From contig CAKZGE010000001.1 in assembly GCA_936914845.1 (NCBI GenBank), positions 242,306 to 306,305 of the forward strand: a stretch of DNA of 64,000 nucleotides, in the 5' to 3' direction. Made by a program: the position numbers and the translations under genes. Source of the stretch: an uncultured Chloracidobacterium sp. GTDB lineage: Bacteria > Acidobacteriota > Blastocatellia > Pyrinomonadales > Pyrinomonadaceae. This document shows, piece after piece, positions 47,495 to 54,050 of this stretch; the stretch's first letter is position 1, and each line of letters opens with the position of its first letter. The notes under the pieces were generated by a model that saw only the letters and a list, made by a program, of their open reading frames with translations, made no database searches and had not been told where the DNA came from.

Positions 47495-49096
47495 ATGAAG
47501 GCAGTTGTCGAACGAAAAGTTCTATCCGCGGAGCAAGAGTACAGTGCTCTTGTTTCCTTGGCACACCGCAAGCAATTTGCTCAGTTCTTTACTCCAGAGT
47601 CGGTTGCCAAATTGATGAGTTCTTGGCTTTTAGGACACGGAGAATTGAAAACAGTACTTGAGCCAGCGTTTGGGCTAGGAATCTTTACTCGCCATTTGAT
47701 TGCATTTCGTCCGGATATCACGGTAACGGGGTACGAAATTGACGAGGAGATTTATCGCAAAGCAAAAGAGCTGATCGTTAATTTCCCAAATGTGAACTTA
47801 AGGCTCAACGATTACATATATAACGGCTGGCAGGATAAATACGACGGGATCATTTGCAACCCACCTTATTTCAAATTTCATGACTTTGATAACAAACCTG
47901 CTCTAATCGAACTCGAAAAACATACATCCATCCGTCTTAACGGCTTTACTAATCTGTATGCACTGTTTCTCGTAAAATCTTTAGCACAATTGGCTCCAGG
48001 GGGACGAGCGGCGTATATCGTACCCTCAGAATTTCTCAATTCGGATTATGGCAGACTTGTGAAAGAACAGATGTTAAATAACAAAACGCTTCGACACGTC
48101 ATCGTGTTTGATTTCGAGGCGAATGTATTTGACGATGCCGTTACAACATCCTCGATTCTGTTATTCGCCAATGATGACCATAACCAAGATGTTAGATTCA
48201 CTAATGTGAAAAGCCGCTGTGATCTAGAACGAGTTGAGGAAGTGATTGAAAACTATCCTATTGGGAGCCTACATATCGATGCTGTTCGATATGAGGAACT
48301 CGATGCGGGCGTCAAATGGCGCCGCTATTATCAACCACCGAATCAAAATCGCTATAAAGACCTAATTCCGTTCAGTGGATATGCAAAGGTTAGTCGAGGT
48401 ATAGCAACAGGCTCAAATGATTATTTCGTTTTCACGAGATCGAAAGCGGAAGGTTTGGGAATTCCGAATAAGTACCTATTACCCTGCATTTGTCGATCTA
48501 CTGATGTAGCAAGCCCCTTCTTTACTGAAGCTGACTTTAAGCAACTAGAGTCTACCGACCGGCCGGTTTTTCTTCTCAATGCCGAGAATGCAGTAGATTC
48601 TAGTGTAGGAGCGTATCTAGACAAAGGTTTGACTGAAGGTATCGATAAGAAGTATCTCACCGGAAAGCGAAACCCGTGGTATTCCTTAGAAAAGAGGGCT
48701 CCAGCCCCGATCTGGGTCTCCGTTTTTAACCGAAACGGAGTCAAATTCATTCGAAATGAGGCGAACATCGCGAACCTAACCACCTTCCATTGTATCTACA
48801 TGAATATGTTCTCCCTTCAACGAAGGGATTTATTCTTCGCATACCTATTGACAAATGTCTCTAAAGAAATATTTGAAGACAATCGAAGGGAGTATGGGAA
48901 TGGGCTGAGAAAATTCGAACCAAATGATATCAATAACGCGAAGATGCTGAATCTCGATTTGGTAAGTGGCGAGAAAGAGATCGAAATTCTTAACCTGTTT
49001 AAGGAGTACAGGGAATCATGTATTTCCGGCTTACCTAACGAAACTCCATTACATCAGATTGACACCATCTTTAGGGATTTATTTCTGGTTGACTAA
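47495..49096 (+). CDS. N6-adenine DNA methyltransferase, Eco57I-like
   Basis: 533 residues. QFAQFFTPESVAKLM at residues 27-41, SAM motif LEPAFGLGIF (55-64) and the catalytic NPPY at 122-125 identify a gamma-type N6-adenine methyltransferase of the Eco57I/TaqI style; the C-terminal half is a probable target-recognition domain. It protects the sites cut by the upstream endonuclease. The ATG follows the endonuclease stop directly with GAGGAG upstream. AT-rich like its partner. Confidence 0.88.
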   Translation: MKAVVERKVLSAEQEYSALVSLAHRKQFAQFFTPESVAKLMSSWLLGHGELKTVLEPAFGLGIFTRHLIAFRPDITVTGYEIDEEIYRKAKELIVNFPNVNLRLNDYIYNGWQDKYDGIICNPPYFKFHDFDNKPALIELEKHTSIRLNGFTNLYALFLVKSLAQLAPGGRAAYIVPSEFLNSDYGRLVKEQMLNNKTLRHVIVFDFEANVFDDAVTTSSILLFANDDHNQDVRFTNVKSRCDLERVEEVIENYPIGSLHIDAVRYEELDAGVKWRRYYQPPNQNRYKDLIPFSGYAKVSRGIATGSNDYFVFTRSKAEGLGIPNKYLLPCICRSTDVASPFFTEADFKQLESTDRPVFLLNAENAVDSSVGAYLDKGLTEGIDKKYLTGKRNPWYSLEKRAPAPIWVSVFNRNGVKFIRNEANIANLTTFHCIYMNMFSLQRRDLFFAYLLTNVSKEIFEDNRREYGNGLRKFEPNDINNAKMLNLDLVSGEKEIEILNLFKEYRESCISGLPNETPLHQIDTIFRDLFLVD

Positions 49097-49181
49097 GACG
49101 CCTAAAAGCTCAATACTGCTTGACTTTACGGGCATCTTAGTATTATTTCGAGAGATTACTATTTAGGAGGATGTTTTAACT

Positions 49182-49388
49182 ATGGCAGAGACAGGACATG
49201 CTAAGAATATTGCGAATTTTGGGACGTTGATATCGTTCCTTCAGGAAATGTCCAACCTACTCGACGCCGGCGTTGACATAAAACCCGTCATCACGCATAA
49301 ATATTCCTACGAAGACTTCGAACAAGGATTCGAGGCCATCAAACAAGGAAACTGCGGCAAAGTCGTCCTGGATTTCGAGGAGATTTAG
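49182..49388 (+). pseudogene. tdh 3'-end copy 1, fused to a foreign N-terminus
   Basis: A 68-residue open frame with a good ribosome site (GGAGG). The first about 20 codons (MAETGHAKNIANFGTLISFL) do not belong to tdh; from 49246 onward the DNA matches the last 140 bases of tdh (SNLLDAGVDI ... FEQGFEAIKQGNCGKVV). It differs from the intact gene at many third positions and some residues (for example HKYSYED instead of HRYSYKD), so it is not a recent duplicate but probably came in with foreign DNA. It marks the right end of the restriction-modification cargo. The fused N-terminus occurs again at 51213. Confidence 0.8.
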
Positions 49389-49485
49389 TAAGCGAAACGG
49401 TCCAGATTAGAAGGAACCAAAACTACCTGGATCAAAACGTATCGATCTCGAACCCTGCGAGCTGGTGAAATGACGTTGAAAAAGG

Positions 49486-50280
49486 ATGCAAAAGACAAGT
49501 TTTCAGGTATTAAAAATGGATTGTCCTTCCGAAGAACAGATCATTCGGATGCGACTGGCAGACTTTGCCAGTATAAAATCTATGCACTTTGATATCGCGA
49601 ACCGGGCTTTGAGCGTTTTCCACACGGGTGATGTTGCACCTATTTCTAAGGCACTCAAAGATTTAGACCTCGGAGCATCTTTCGTCGCTACCATCGAAGC
49701 GGATGAAACCTTTTCTGCAGACACTGCGAGCAAAGAACGCAGAACTTTGTGGCAGATTTTGGCCATCAATTTCAGCTTTTTCGTAATAGAGTTCACAACA
49801 GGTTTCATCTCGAATTCGATGGGCCTTGTCGCGGACAGCCTCGATATGTTGGCTGATTCACTTGTGTACGCGATCAGCCTCTTCGCAGTAGGCGCTACGC
49901 TAACAAAGAAAAAGAAAGTTGCTCGCGTCGCAGGCTATTTCCAACTTGGGCTCGCAGCTTTCGGATTTGTAGAGGTGCTAAGACGCTTTATTGGTGTCGA
50001 GGAGAGACCAGAATTCTGGACAATGATTGTAGTTTCAGGCCTCGCACTAATTGCGAATGCATTCTGTCTTTATCTACTACAGAAATCCAGAAGTAATGAT
50101 GCTCATATGCAAGCGAGCATGATTTTTACTTCCAATGATATAGTTATCAACCTGGGAGTTATCGCAGCTGCGATTTGTGTGTTTTTGCTCGATTCCAATA
50201 AGCCAGACCTTTTGATCGGAGCGATAGTATTTATCATTGTAGTTCGCGGAGCTAACCAGATTTTGAAGCTCGGAAAATAG
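49486..50280 (+). CDS. Cation diffusion facilitator-like transporter with N-terminal metal-binding-like domain
   Basis: 264 residues. The first 85 residues look like a ferredoxin-fold heavy-metal domain (VLKMDCPSEEQIIRMRLADF), but with a single Cys instead of CxxC. Then six membrane helices follow, with the CDF motif NSMGLVADSLDMLADSLVY in helix 2 and FTSNDIVINLGVI in helix 5. It probably exports a divalent metal. It lies between two tdh tail copies and is part of the second cargo. Its stop is directly followed by an unrelated gene fragment. Confidence 0.75.
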   Translation: MQKTSFQVLKMDCPSEEQIIRMRLADFASIKSMHFDIANRALSVFHTGDVAPISKALKDLDLGASFVATIEADETFSADTASKERRTLWQILAINFSFFVIEFTTGFISNSMGLVADSLDMLADSLVYAISLFAVGATLTKKKKVARVAGYFQLGLAAFGFVEVLRRFIGVEERPEFWTMIVVSGLALIANAFCLYLLQKSRSNDAHMQASMIFTSNDIVINLGVIAAAICVFLLDSNKPDLLIGAIVFIIVVRGANQILKLGK

Positions 50281-50350
50281 CTAGTAAAAATGCGGCGATA
50301 GAGTTGACGGCGTTGCAGGCTAAGCTGGCGGCGGCGAATCGACAAAATCA
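50281..50350 (+). pseudogene. Gene fragment (Ala/Leu-rich helix)
   Basis: The plus-strand frame reads ASKNAAIELTALQAKLAAAN with no start codon, directly after the CDF stop. This amphipathic helix is the type of sequence I would expect in the body of the protein family whose N-terminus (MAETGHAKNIANF) is fused to tdh tails at 49182 and 51213. If so, the cargo interrupted such a gene. This link is an inference from memory of the family. Confidence 0.35.
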
Positions 50351-50510
50351 CGGAAAAGTTCGATAATTCACGCGAAAGTTTGTTATTTCGGAGAAATATC
50401 GGATAATTCACTCGAAAATTCGATATTTCAGACGAAAATCGAAAATAACAAACGAAAGTTACAGATAACAAACGAAAGTTTTATATTTCAGGCGTTTTGA
50501 GCTTATTTCA
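50351..50510. repeat. Eight imperfect 20-bp tandem repeats
   Basis: Units begin at 50351 and every 20 bases to 50491. Most contain CGAAA followed by AGTT or ATT in the first half, and ATAATTCA, ATATTTCA or AATAACA in the second half. The period of 20 is not a multiple of three and no frame stays open, so this is not coding. There are no unique spacers, so it is not a CRISPR array. The arrangement resembles iterons or a decayed binding-site array. It ends just before the left REP element of the RAYT locus. Confidence 0.75.
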
Positions 50511-50532
50511 GCCTGAAAACACAACGATCATT

Positions 50533-50562
50533 GTCAGAACCGGAAGCGGTAGCGACTGGGTT
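50533..50562 (-). repeat. REP element, left of RAYT
   Basis: 30-base palindromic unit from GTCAGAACC to GACTGGGTT; inner arms AGAACC and GGTTCT pair. It is inverted relative to the copies at 51121 and 52581, so the RAYT gene is flanked by REPs pointing at each other, the usual REP/RAYT arrangement. Confidence 0.75.
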
Positions 50563-50584
50563 CTTCTAGTTTGGGGACCAATCA

Positions 50585-51099
50585 ATGTGGAACGACACGG
50601 ACATCCCGTTAGCCGTTTTCTTCACATTTAGATCTTACGGAACGTGGCTTCACGGTGACGAACGCGGAAGCGTTGACCGCAACAACAACATCTATCGTTC
50701 GCCCCGAATCCAATCAAACAGCAACCGGAAAAAAATAACCAAAAGCTACTGCTTCATCCTCCGGTAACTCTGGACGCCGCAAGCAGAAAAGCGGTCGAGA
50801 AAGCTATACGAGATCTTTGTGATAAGCGCGGTTGGACGCTGCTCGCGATCAACATTCGGACGAATCACGTACATGCCATTATCTCTGTCGGAGCGAAAAA
50901 ACCGAAGGATGTTCTGATCGCGTTGAAAGCAAATGCAACCCGTCAGCTACGCGAAGATGGCTTGTGGATGCACGAACACACGCCATGGGCTGCCAAAGGT
51001 AGCAAACGAAATCTCTGGAACGAAAAAAGCATCTGGGAAGCTTGTAACTATGTAATTAACGAACAAGGTGACAAATTGCCGGACTTTGACTGGTGGTGA
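50585..51099 (+). pseudogene. REP-associated tyrosine transposase (RAYT), frameshifted
   Basis: The frame beginning at 50585 gives the RAYT N-terminus (FFTFRSYGTWLHGDERGSVD). A shift near 50705-50730 moves the coding sequence to another frame, which continues HPPVTLDAASRKAVEKAIRD, the metal-binding pair in NIRTNHVHAII and YVINEQGDKLPDFDWW to TGA at 51097-51099. RAYTs are single-copy HUH/Y1-type transposases that act on their flanking REP palindromes; both REPs are present. One shift in an A-rich tract makes it inactive unless it is a sequencing error. Confidence 0.85.
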
Positions 51100-51120
51100 G
51101 CTCACGCCGCATCGCACAAA

Positions 51121-51150
51121 AACCCAGTCGCTATCGCTCCCGGTTCTGAC
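51121..51150 (+). repeat. REP element, right of RAYT
   Basis: AACCCAGTCGC through GGTTCTGAC, 30 bases, inverted relative to the copy at 50533-50562. Together with the last bases of the RAYT gene it is part of a longer block (51062-51150) that is found again at 52521-52610. Confidence 0.8.
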
Positions 51151-51212
51151 CCGCTCAGCCATTCCATACAGTTACTTCCAACTAAAAGAATCAATGGAGG
51201 ATATACCATCTT

Positions 51213-51418
51213 ATGGCAGAGACAGGATATGCAAAGAATATAGCAAATTTTTGACGTTGATATCGTTCCTTCAGGAAATGTCCAACCTACTCGACGCCGG
51301 CGTTGACATAAAACCCGTCATCACGCATAAATATTCCTACGAAGACTTCGAAAAAGGCTTCGAAGCCATCAAACAAGGAAACTGCGGTAAGGTCGTATTG
51401 GACTTTTCTGAGATTTGA
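51213..51418 (+). pseudogene. tdh 3'-end copy 2, with frameshifted foreign N-terminus
   Basis: The same chimera as at 49182: ATGGCAGAGACAGG with GGAGG upstream, then tdh homology from 51276 to the stop at 51418. Here the N-terminal part stops after MAETGYAKNIANF because two bases are missing relative to copy 1, so the tail is out of frame. Copies 1 and 2 share over 200 bases in direct orientation, but the tail differs at scattered sites (ending DFSEI against DFEEI). Confidence 0.8.
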
Positions 51419-51442
51419 AAAAGGCCCATCACAACGTCGTTT

Positions 51443-51910
51443 ATGAATGGATCAACAGAACAAACATCTTTGCCTCCAAAACATGATGAATCTGACGTAT
51501 GTCCGATAGTTGTTGATCGGCAGTTGCTGGAGGAACTCTTCTCCGATCTTTATGAGAATCGGATAATTTATCATGAACGGATAACGATCCTTTCAGAAGT
51601 AGAACGGGTTGAGATCACTGACAGCGAGTTGGACGTTTGGCACCGTCCGATACGCCTATTGTACAAACCCGACCACTGGTTTGTAGACGGCATGTACGAA
51701 AGGTGGATAAGCGTTGCACCGCTACGTTGTGGGGCCGTTCTAGGGAACAAAGATTTCCTCTACAAATACCATTGTAATGGACGGCTTAGCGCACCATATA
51801 TTCCCTTTTTACTGTGGCCGCACAAAGATCTAGTGAAAAAGATCAGTTCTATGACGGACGAGGAACTCAAAACTGATCTGCAAAGAGTGTTAGGCGAGAA
51901 TCGAAGATGA
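51443..51910 (+). CDS. Unknown 155-residue protein (cargo 3)
   Basis: A soluble protein without signal peptide: acidic N-terminus, then DRQLLEELFSDLYENRIIYH, a Trp/Arg/Tyr-rich centre (VWHRPIRLLYKPDHWFVDGM) and a helical C-terminus. I do not recognise the family. It begins 25 bases after tdh tail copy 2 and ends directly against tail copy 3, so it is the only gene of its segment. Base use is ordinary and the frame is intact. Confidence 0.65.
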   Translation: MNGSTEQTSLPPKHDESDVCPIVVDRQLLEELFSDLYENRIIYHERITILSEVERVEITDSELDVWHRPIRLLYKPDHWFVDGMYERWISVAPLRCGAVLGNKDFLYKYHCNGRLSAPYIPFLLWPHKDLVKKISSMTDEELKTDLQRVLGENRR

Positions 51911-51912
51911 TA

Positions 51913-52007
51913 ACCACCGCTATTCCTACAAAAACTTCGAAAAAGGCTTCGAAGCCATCAAACAAGGAAACTGCGGAAAGGTCGTGTTGGACTTTTCTGA
52001 GATTTGA
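51913..52007 (+). pseudogene. tdh 3'-end copy 3 (95 bases)
   Basis: Reads HRYSYKNFEKGFEAIKQGNC then GKVVLDFSEI and a TGA stop, without any start. Matches the last 95 bases of tdh; starts directly after the stop of the preceding gene. It is closest to copy 2 (shared DFSEI ending) but keeps HRYSYK like the intact gene. Confidence 0.85.
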
Positions 52008-52027
52008 TTTCTAGGGAAGAAATAATC

Positions 52028-52558
52028 ATGTATCGATGTCTCTCAATTCTGATTCTAATCGTTGTTTTGGCGTCTGCGGGGTTAGCTCAAGACGAAGGCG
52101 GTGATGCCAGCTTTCTCAAGGCTGTGCCTAAAGAAGTTATAAAAAGCGTGGTTAGCCGGGTCCTTGTTTATAGCTTCAAACCGGTTCGAAAGAGAAAGAG
52201 CGTCAAACTTGCTCGAAAGATCTTTGTGGCTGAGCCGGGTTCTGAACGGAGCGAGATCACGATTCAAGCAGACTGGTTGCCGAGCATAACCAACGTTGAT
52301 TTCCGGTTGAGCGACGAACCGTTTGACAATGAGGTCCACTTCTTCAAAGAGTGGGAATCGAAGCCAGGTTCTTTTCAAATCATGTTCGGGTACGGTGATC
52401 CGACGTGCGATTATTCGGGAAATACGTGGGCGTTCAAAGTTGCCGGTCCGAAGGCTCGGTTATGGCCTGATGGCCAAGGCGGAGGTGGCTGTTCGAATCA
52501 CACCGAAAGTGTTACGGTCGGACAAGGTGACCATTTGCCGGACTTTGACTGGTGGTGA
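52028..52558 (+). CDS. Exported protein, unknown; C-terminus grafted from RAYT
   Basis: 176 residues from ATG 52028 with a signal peptide (1-20, GLAQ end). The central part is beta-rich (ITIQADWLPSITNVDFRLSD, SFQIMFGYGDPTCDYSGNTW). I do not recognise the family. The last 11 residues, GQGDHLPDFDWW-like, are encoded by DNA that matches the 3' end of the RAYT gene (52521-52558 against 51062-51099), so the original C-terminus was probably replaced when the REP block was inserted. Part of cargo 4. Confidence 0.65.
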   Translation: MYRCLSILILIVVLASAGLAQDEGGDASFLKAVPKEVIKSVVSRVLVYSFKPVRKRKSVKLARKIFVAEPGSERSEITIQADWLPSITNVDFRLSDEPFDNEVHFFKEWESKPGSFQIMFGYGDPTCDYSGNTWAFKVAGPKARLWPDGQGGGGCSNHTESVTVGQGDHLPDFDWW

Positions 52559-52580
52559 GGCCACGCCGGATCGCACAAAA

Positions 52581-52634
52581 AACCCAGTCGCTATCGCTCC
52601 CGGTTCTGACGCGTTCGAAGAACCCAGTCGCTAA
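52581..52634 (+). repeat. REP element plus partial second copy
   Basis: A full REP (52581-52610), identical in core to 51121-51150, followed after nine bases by a truncated copy GAACCCAGTCGCTAAA (52619-52634). The full copy belongs to the 90-base block shared with the RAYT 3' end. Confidence 0.8.
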
Positions 52635-52656
52635 ACTGTCGACGCGGGATTTTATC

Positions 52657-52680
52657 GTTTTAGACTTTTCTGAGATATAA
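52657..52680 (+). pseudogene. tdh 3'-end copy 4 (24 bases)
   Basis: GTTTTAGACTTTTCTGAGAT followed by ATAA, matching the very end of copies 2 and 3 (VLDFSEI and stop). Short, but it sits exactly where the pattern predicts, between cargo 4 and cargo 5. Confidence 0.55.
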
Positions 52681-52691
52681 TTGAGGCAGCG

Positions 52692-52901
52692 ATGCAAGAT
52701 GTCCCAGAACTAAGGCTCGATAAGAACAATCTGAAGATCGGCTCCACATTAGAGGAATCGGTCGCGGACGAGATCGAATATTGGCGAAACTCTACGGTCA
52801 AGGAACGGCTTCAGCATATTGAAAGACTGCGACGGCTAAATTATGGAGCTCGAGCTACCGAAAGACTTCAAAGAGTTATTCGAATCGTTGAATGCGAATG
52901 A
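52692..52901 (+). CDS. Small partner of nucleotidyltransferase
   Basis: 69 residues, charged and helical: VADEIEYWRNSTVKERLQHI then RLRRLNYGARATERLQRVIR. It overlaps the start of the nucleotidyltransferase by 59 bases in another frame. Small helical proteins with RLRRLNYG ... RLQRV occur just upstream of such nucleotidyltransferases, so a toxin-antitoxin-like or complex-forming pair is plausible. Function not established. Confidence 0.65.
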   Translation: MQDVPELRLDKNNLKIGSTLEESVADEIEYWRNSTVKERLQHIERLRRLNYGARATERLQRVIRIVECE

Positions 52902-53292
52902 CGTCGAATATTTGTTGATCGGCGGTTACGCGGTCGGTGTTTACGGCTATTCGCGTTCGACCAACGATATCGACATATTCGTTTCCGATGATGGTGAAAA
53001 TGTTCGTCGTCTGTCAGCAGCTCTGCAGCAGTTTGGCGTTGATCACGCTAACATCGGCGACCTTTTTCCTGAAAAGCGAAGCCTTTTGGAGCTTGGCGTC
53101 GAGCCGATGAAAGTTCAATTTATGAACTTTGCCGATGGCGTTGAGTTCGCCGAATCCTTCGCGGCCCGGAATGTCGTTCAGGTCGAAGACATCCGGATAA
53201 CCACCATCAGCAAAGCAGATCTTCTCAAGAACAAAATGGCGAGCGGCCGCCACAAAGACCTCGCCGACATCGAACGGCTCAATCAAATGTGA
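52843..53292 (+). CDS. Nucleotidyltransferase-fold protein (DUF6036/AbiEii-like)
   Basis: 149 residues. VEYLLIGGYAVGVYGYSRST followed by NDIDIFV gives the nucleotidyltransferase GG ... DxD signature; ISKADLLKNKMASGRHKDLA closes the domain. This compact single-domain form resembles minimal nucleotidyltransferase and AbiEii-like proteins, some of which are toxins or defence factors. With its small partner it is cargo 5. The role remains inference. Confidence 0.75.
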   Translation: MELELPKDFKELFESLNANDVEYLLIGGYAVGVYGYSRSTNDIDIFVSDDGENVRRLSAALQQFGVDHANIGDLFPEKRSLLELGVEPMKVQFMNFADGVEFAESFAARNVVQVEDIRITTISKADLLKNKMASGRHKDLADIERLNQM

Positions 53293-53310
53293 TGGGCTCA
53301 AAATAAAAAA

Positions 53311-53386
53311 GTCGTCGTCGCGCACCGCTATTCCTACAAAGGCTTCGAAGCCATCAAAGAAGGAAACTGCGGCAAAGTCGTGTTGA
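53311..53386 (+). pseudogene. tdh 3'-end copy 5 (degraded)
   Basis: Reads VVAHRYSYKGFEAIKEGNCG then KVVL, with a 12-base in-frame deletion after YSYK and loss of the original stop. It is most like the intact tdh (KEGNC rather than KQGNC). It directly precedes the terminator and 3' half of a tRNA gene, so it may be the oldest tail, next to the original flank of tdh. Confidence 0.8.
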
Positions 53387-53397
53387 CGCTTCCAATG

Positions 53398-53426
53398 AAA
53401 AAGCCACCGGGCGAGCGGCGGCTTTC
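53398..53426 (-). terminator. Terminator downstream of tRNA-Arg remnant
   Basis: AAAGCCACCG (53400-53409) / CGGCGGCTTT (53416-53425), one bulge-like mismatch, followed on the minus strand by a T-run. It lies 13 bases downstream of the tRNA 3' end and probably ended its transcript. Confidence 0.75.
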
Positions 53427-53438
53427 ACATTTAATATT

Positions 53439-53483
53439 TGGTACACCCGGCAGGATTCGAACCTGCGACCCTCTGATTCGAAG
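53439..53483 (-). other. 3' half of tRNA-Arg(UCG): attachment-site-like fragment
   Basis: On the minus strand: anticodon loop CTTCGAA (anticodon TCG, Arg), 3' anticodon strand TCAGA, variable loop, T arm GCAGG-TTCGAAT-CCTGC, acceptor strand CGGGTGT, discriminator A and encoded CCA (53441-53439). The 5' half is missing: upstream of the loop the expected TCTGA is replaced by CCAAA, and no D arm follows. A break exactly at the anticodon loop is what remains when a tyrosine-recombinase element integrates in a tRNA gene. The element should lie to the right. Confidence 0.85.
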
Positions 53484-53652
53484 TTTGGGTGCCGGTTTTT
53501 ACAGATACTTACTTTTCTGTTACTTTTGCCGATAAATAAAGGATGGTAATGCATCGTTATCAATCATTGATCCCTATTTTGGCTATCAATTTTACTTCAT
53601 TTTGACTTCTCTTTACTTTGGCTAAGGGACTTGCTAAGGGACTTGCTTCTTA
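53484..53652. other. Element end region, non-coding
   Basis: 169 AT-rich bases between the tRNA fragment and the XRE gene. It holds a perfect 12-base tandem repeat GCTAAGGGACTT at 53621-53632 and 53633-53644, and several CTTTTACTT-like words, which could be recombinase arm sites. A tiny minus-strand frame of 19 codons (53656 to 53597, KSLSKSLSQSKEKSK) overlaps the XRE stop; I do not count it as a gene. Confidence 0.4.
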
Positions 53653-53856
53653 TCATTGCTGATTTGAAGATTCCTTTCGATCAAATTCTTGGCGCAGATA
53701 TTTAATTGAGTACTCTATAGTCTTTGGAATGGCTTGGGCACCATTTTCATAACGTGAGATAGTAGCGGGCGTCAATTCCAATATCTTGGCTAAATCTTCT
53801 TGTTTAAGATCCATCCATAACCTTTCTCGCTTTAATTCTTTACCTTCCATTTCCAT
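53653..53856 (-). CDS. XRE-family repressor-like protein
   Basis: 67 residues from the ATG at 53856 (53850 is also possible). It is almost only a helix-turn-helix domain: RERLWMDLKQEDLAKILELT, then PATISRYENGAQAIPKTIEY. Single-domain regulators like this control phage or integrative-element genes. It is the first gene inside the tRNA boundary and is divergent from the small-gene train; a 10-bp inverted repeat lies in the region between. Confidence 0.85.
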   Translation of the reverse strand: MEMEGKELKRERLWMDLKQEDLAKILELTPATISRYENGAQAIPKTIEYSIKYLRQEFDRKESSNQQ

Positions 53857-53878
53857 CCAAAATATACGATATCTCACT

Positions 53879-53926
53879 AAATATCAAGGTAGGTTGTATA
53901 TGATATTGTCCGTTAACTTGATATTT
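53879..53926. promoter_or_regulatory. Candidate operator: inverted repeat
   Basis: AAATATCAAG (53879-53888) and CTTGATATTT (53917-53926), perfect 10-bp arms 28 bases apart, with a TGATATTG half-site between. It lies in the divergent region between the XRE gene and the small-gene train. A related inverted repeat occurs at 59387-59423. Confidence 0.5.
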
Positions 53927-54050
53927 TGTCTTGCAATTATAGATATTTATATGTTATATATATTTACATCAGGTCGAGAACGGCCTAGCAGAAAGCGAAA
54001 AGTTCAAAAGATCGAGCGAGGGGCGGGAATAAATAAGCAGCGAGGTTGAT

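Noticed and set aside
50103..50471. 122-codon minus-strand frame over the 20-bp repeats
   Set aside because: It arises from the repeat array and the antisense of the CDF gene; the repeat period is not a multiple of three and there is no ribosome site.
50351..50510. CRISPR array
   Set aside because: The 20-bp units are contiguous without spacers, vary in sequence, and no cas genes are in the window.
53439..53483. Functional tRNA-Arg gene, or tRNA split by a group I intron in the anticodon loop
   Set aside because: No 5' half with D arm and matching anticodon stem is found within several hundred bases to the right, and the bases before the loop do not end in the G expected of a group I intron.
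53354..53563. Minus-strand frame across the tRNA-Arg remnant
   Set aside because: Its translation includes the typical false peptide produced by tRNA sequence; the DNA is a tRNA 3' half, not a gene.
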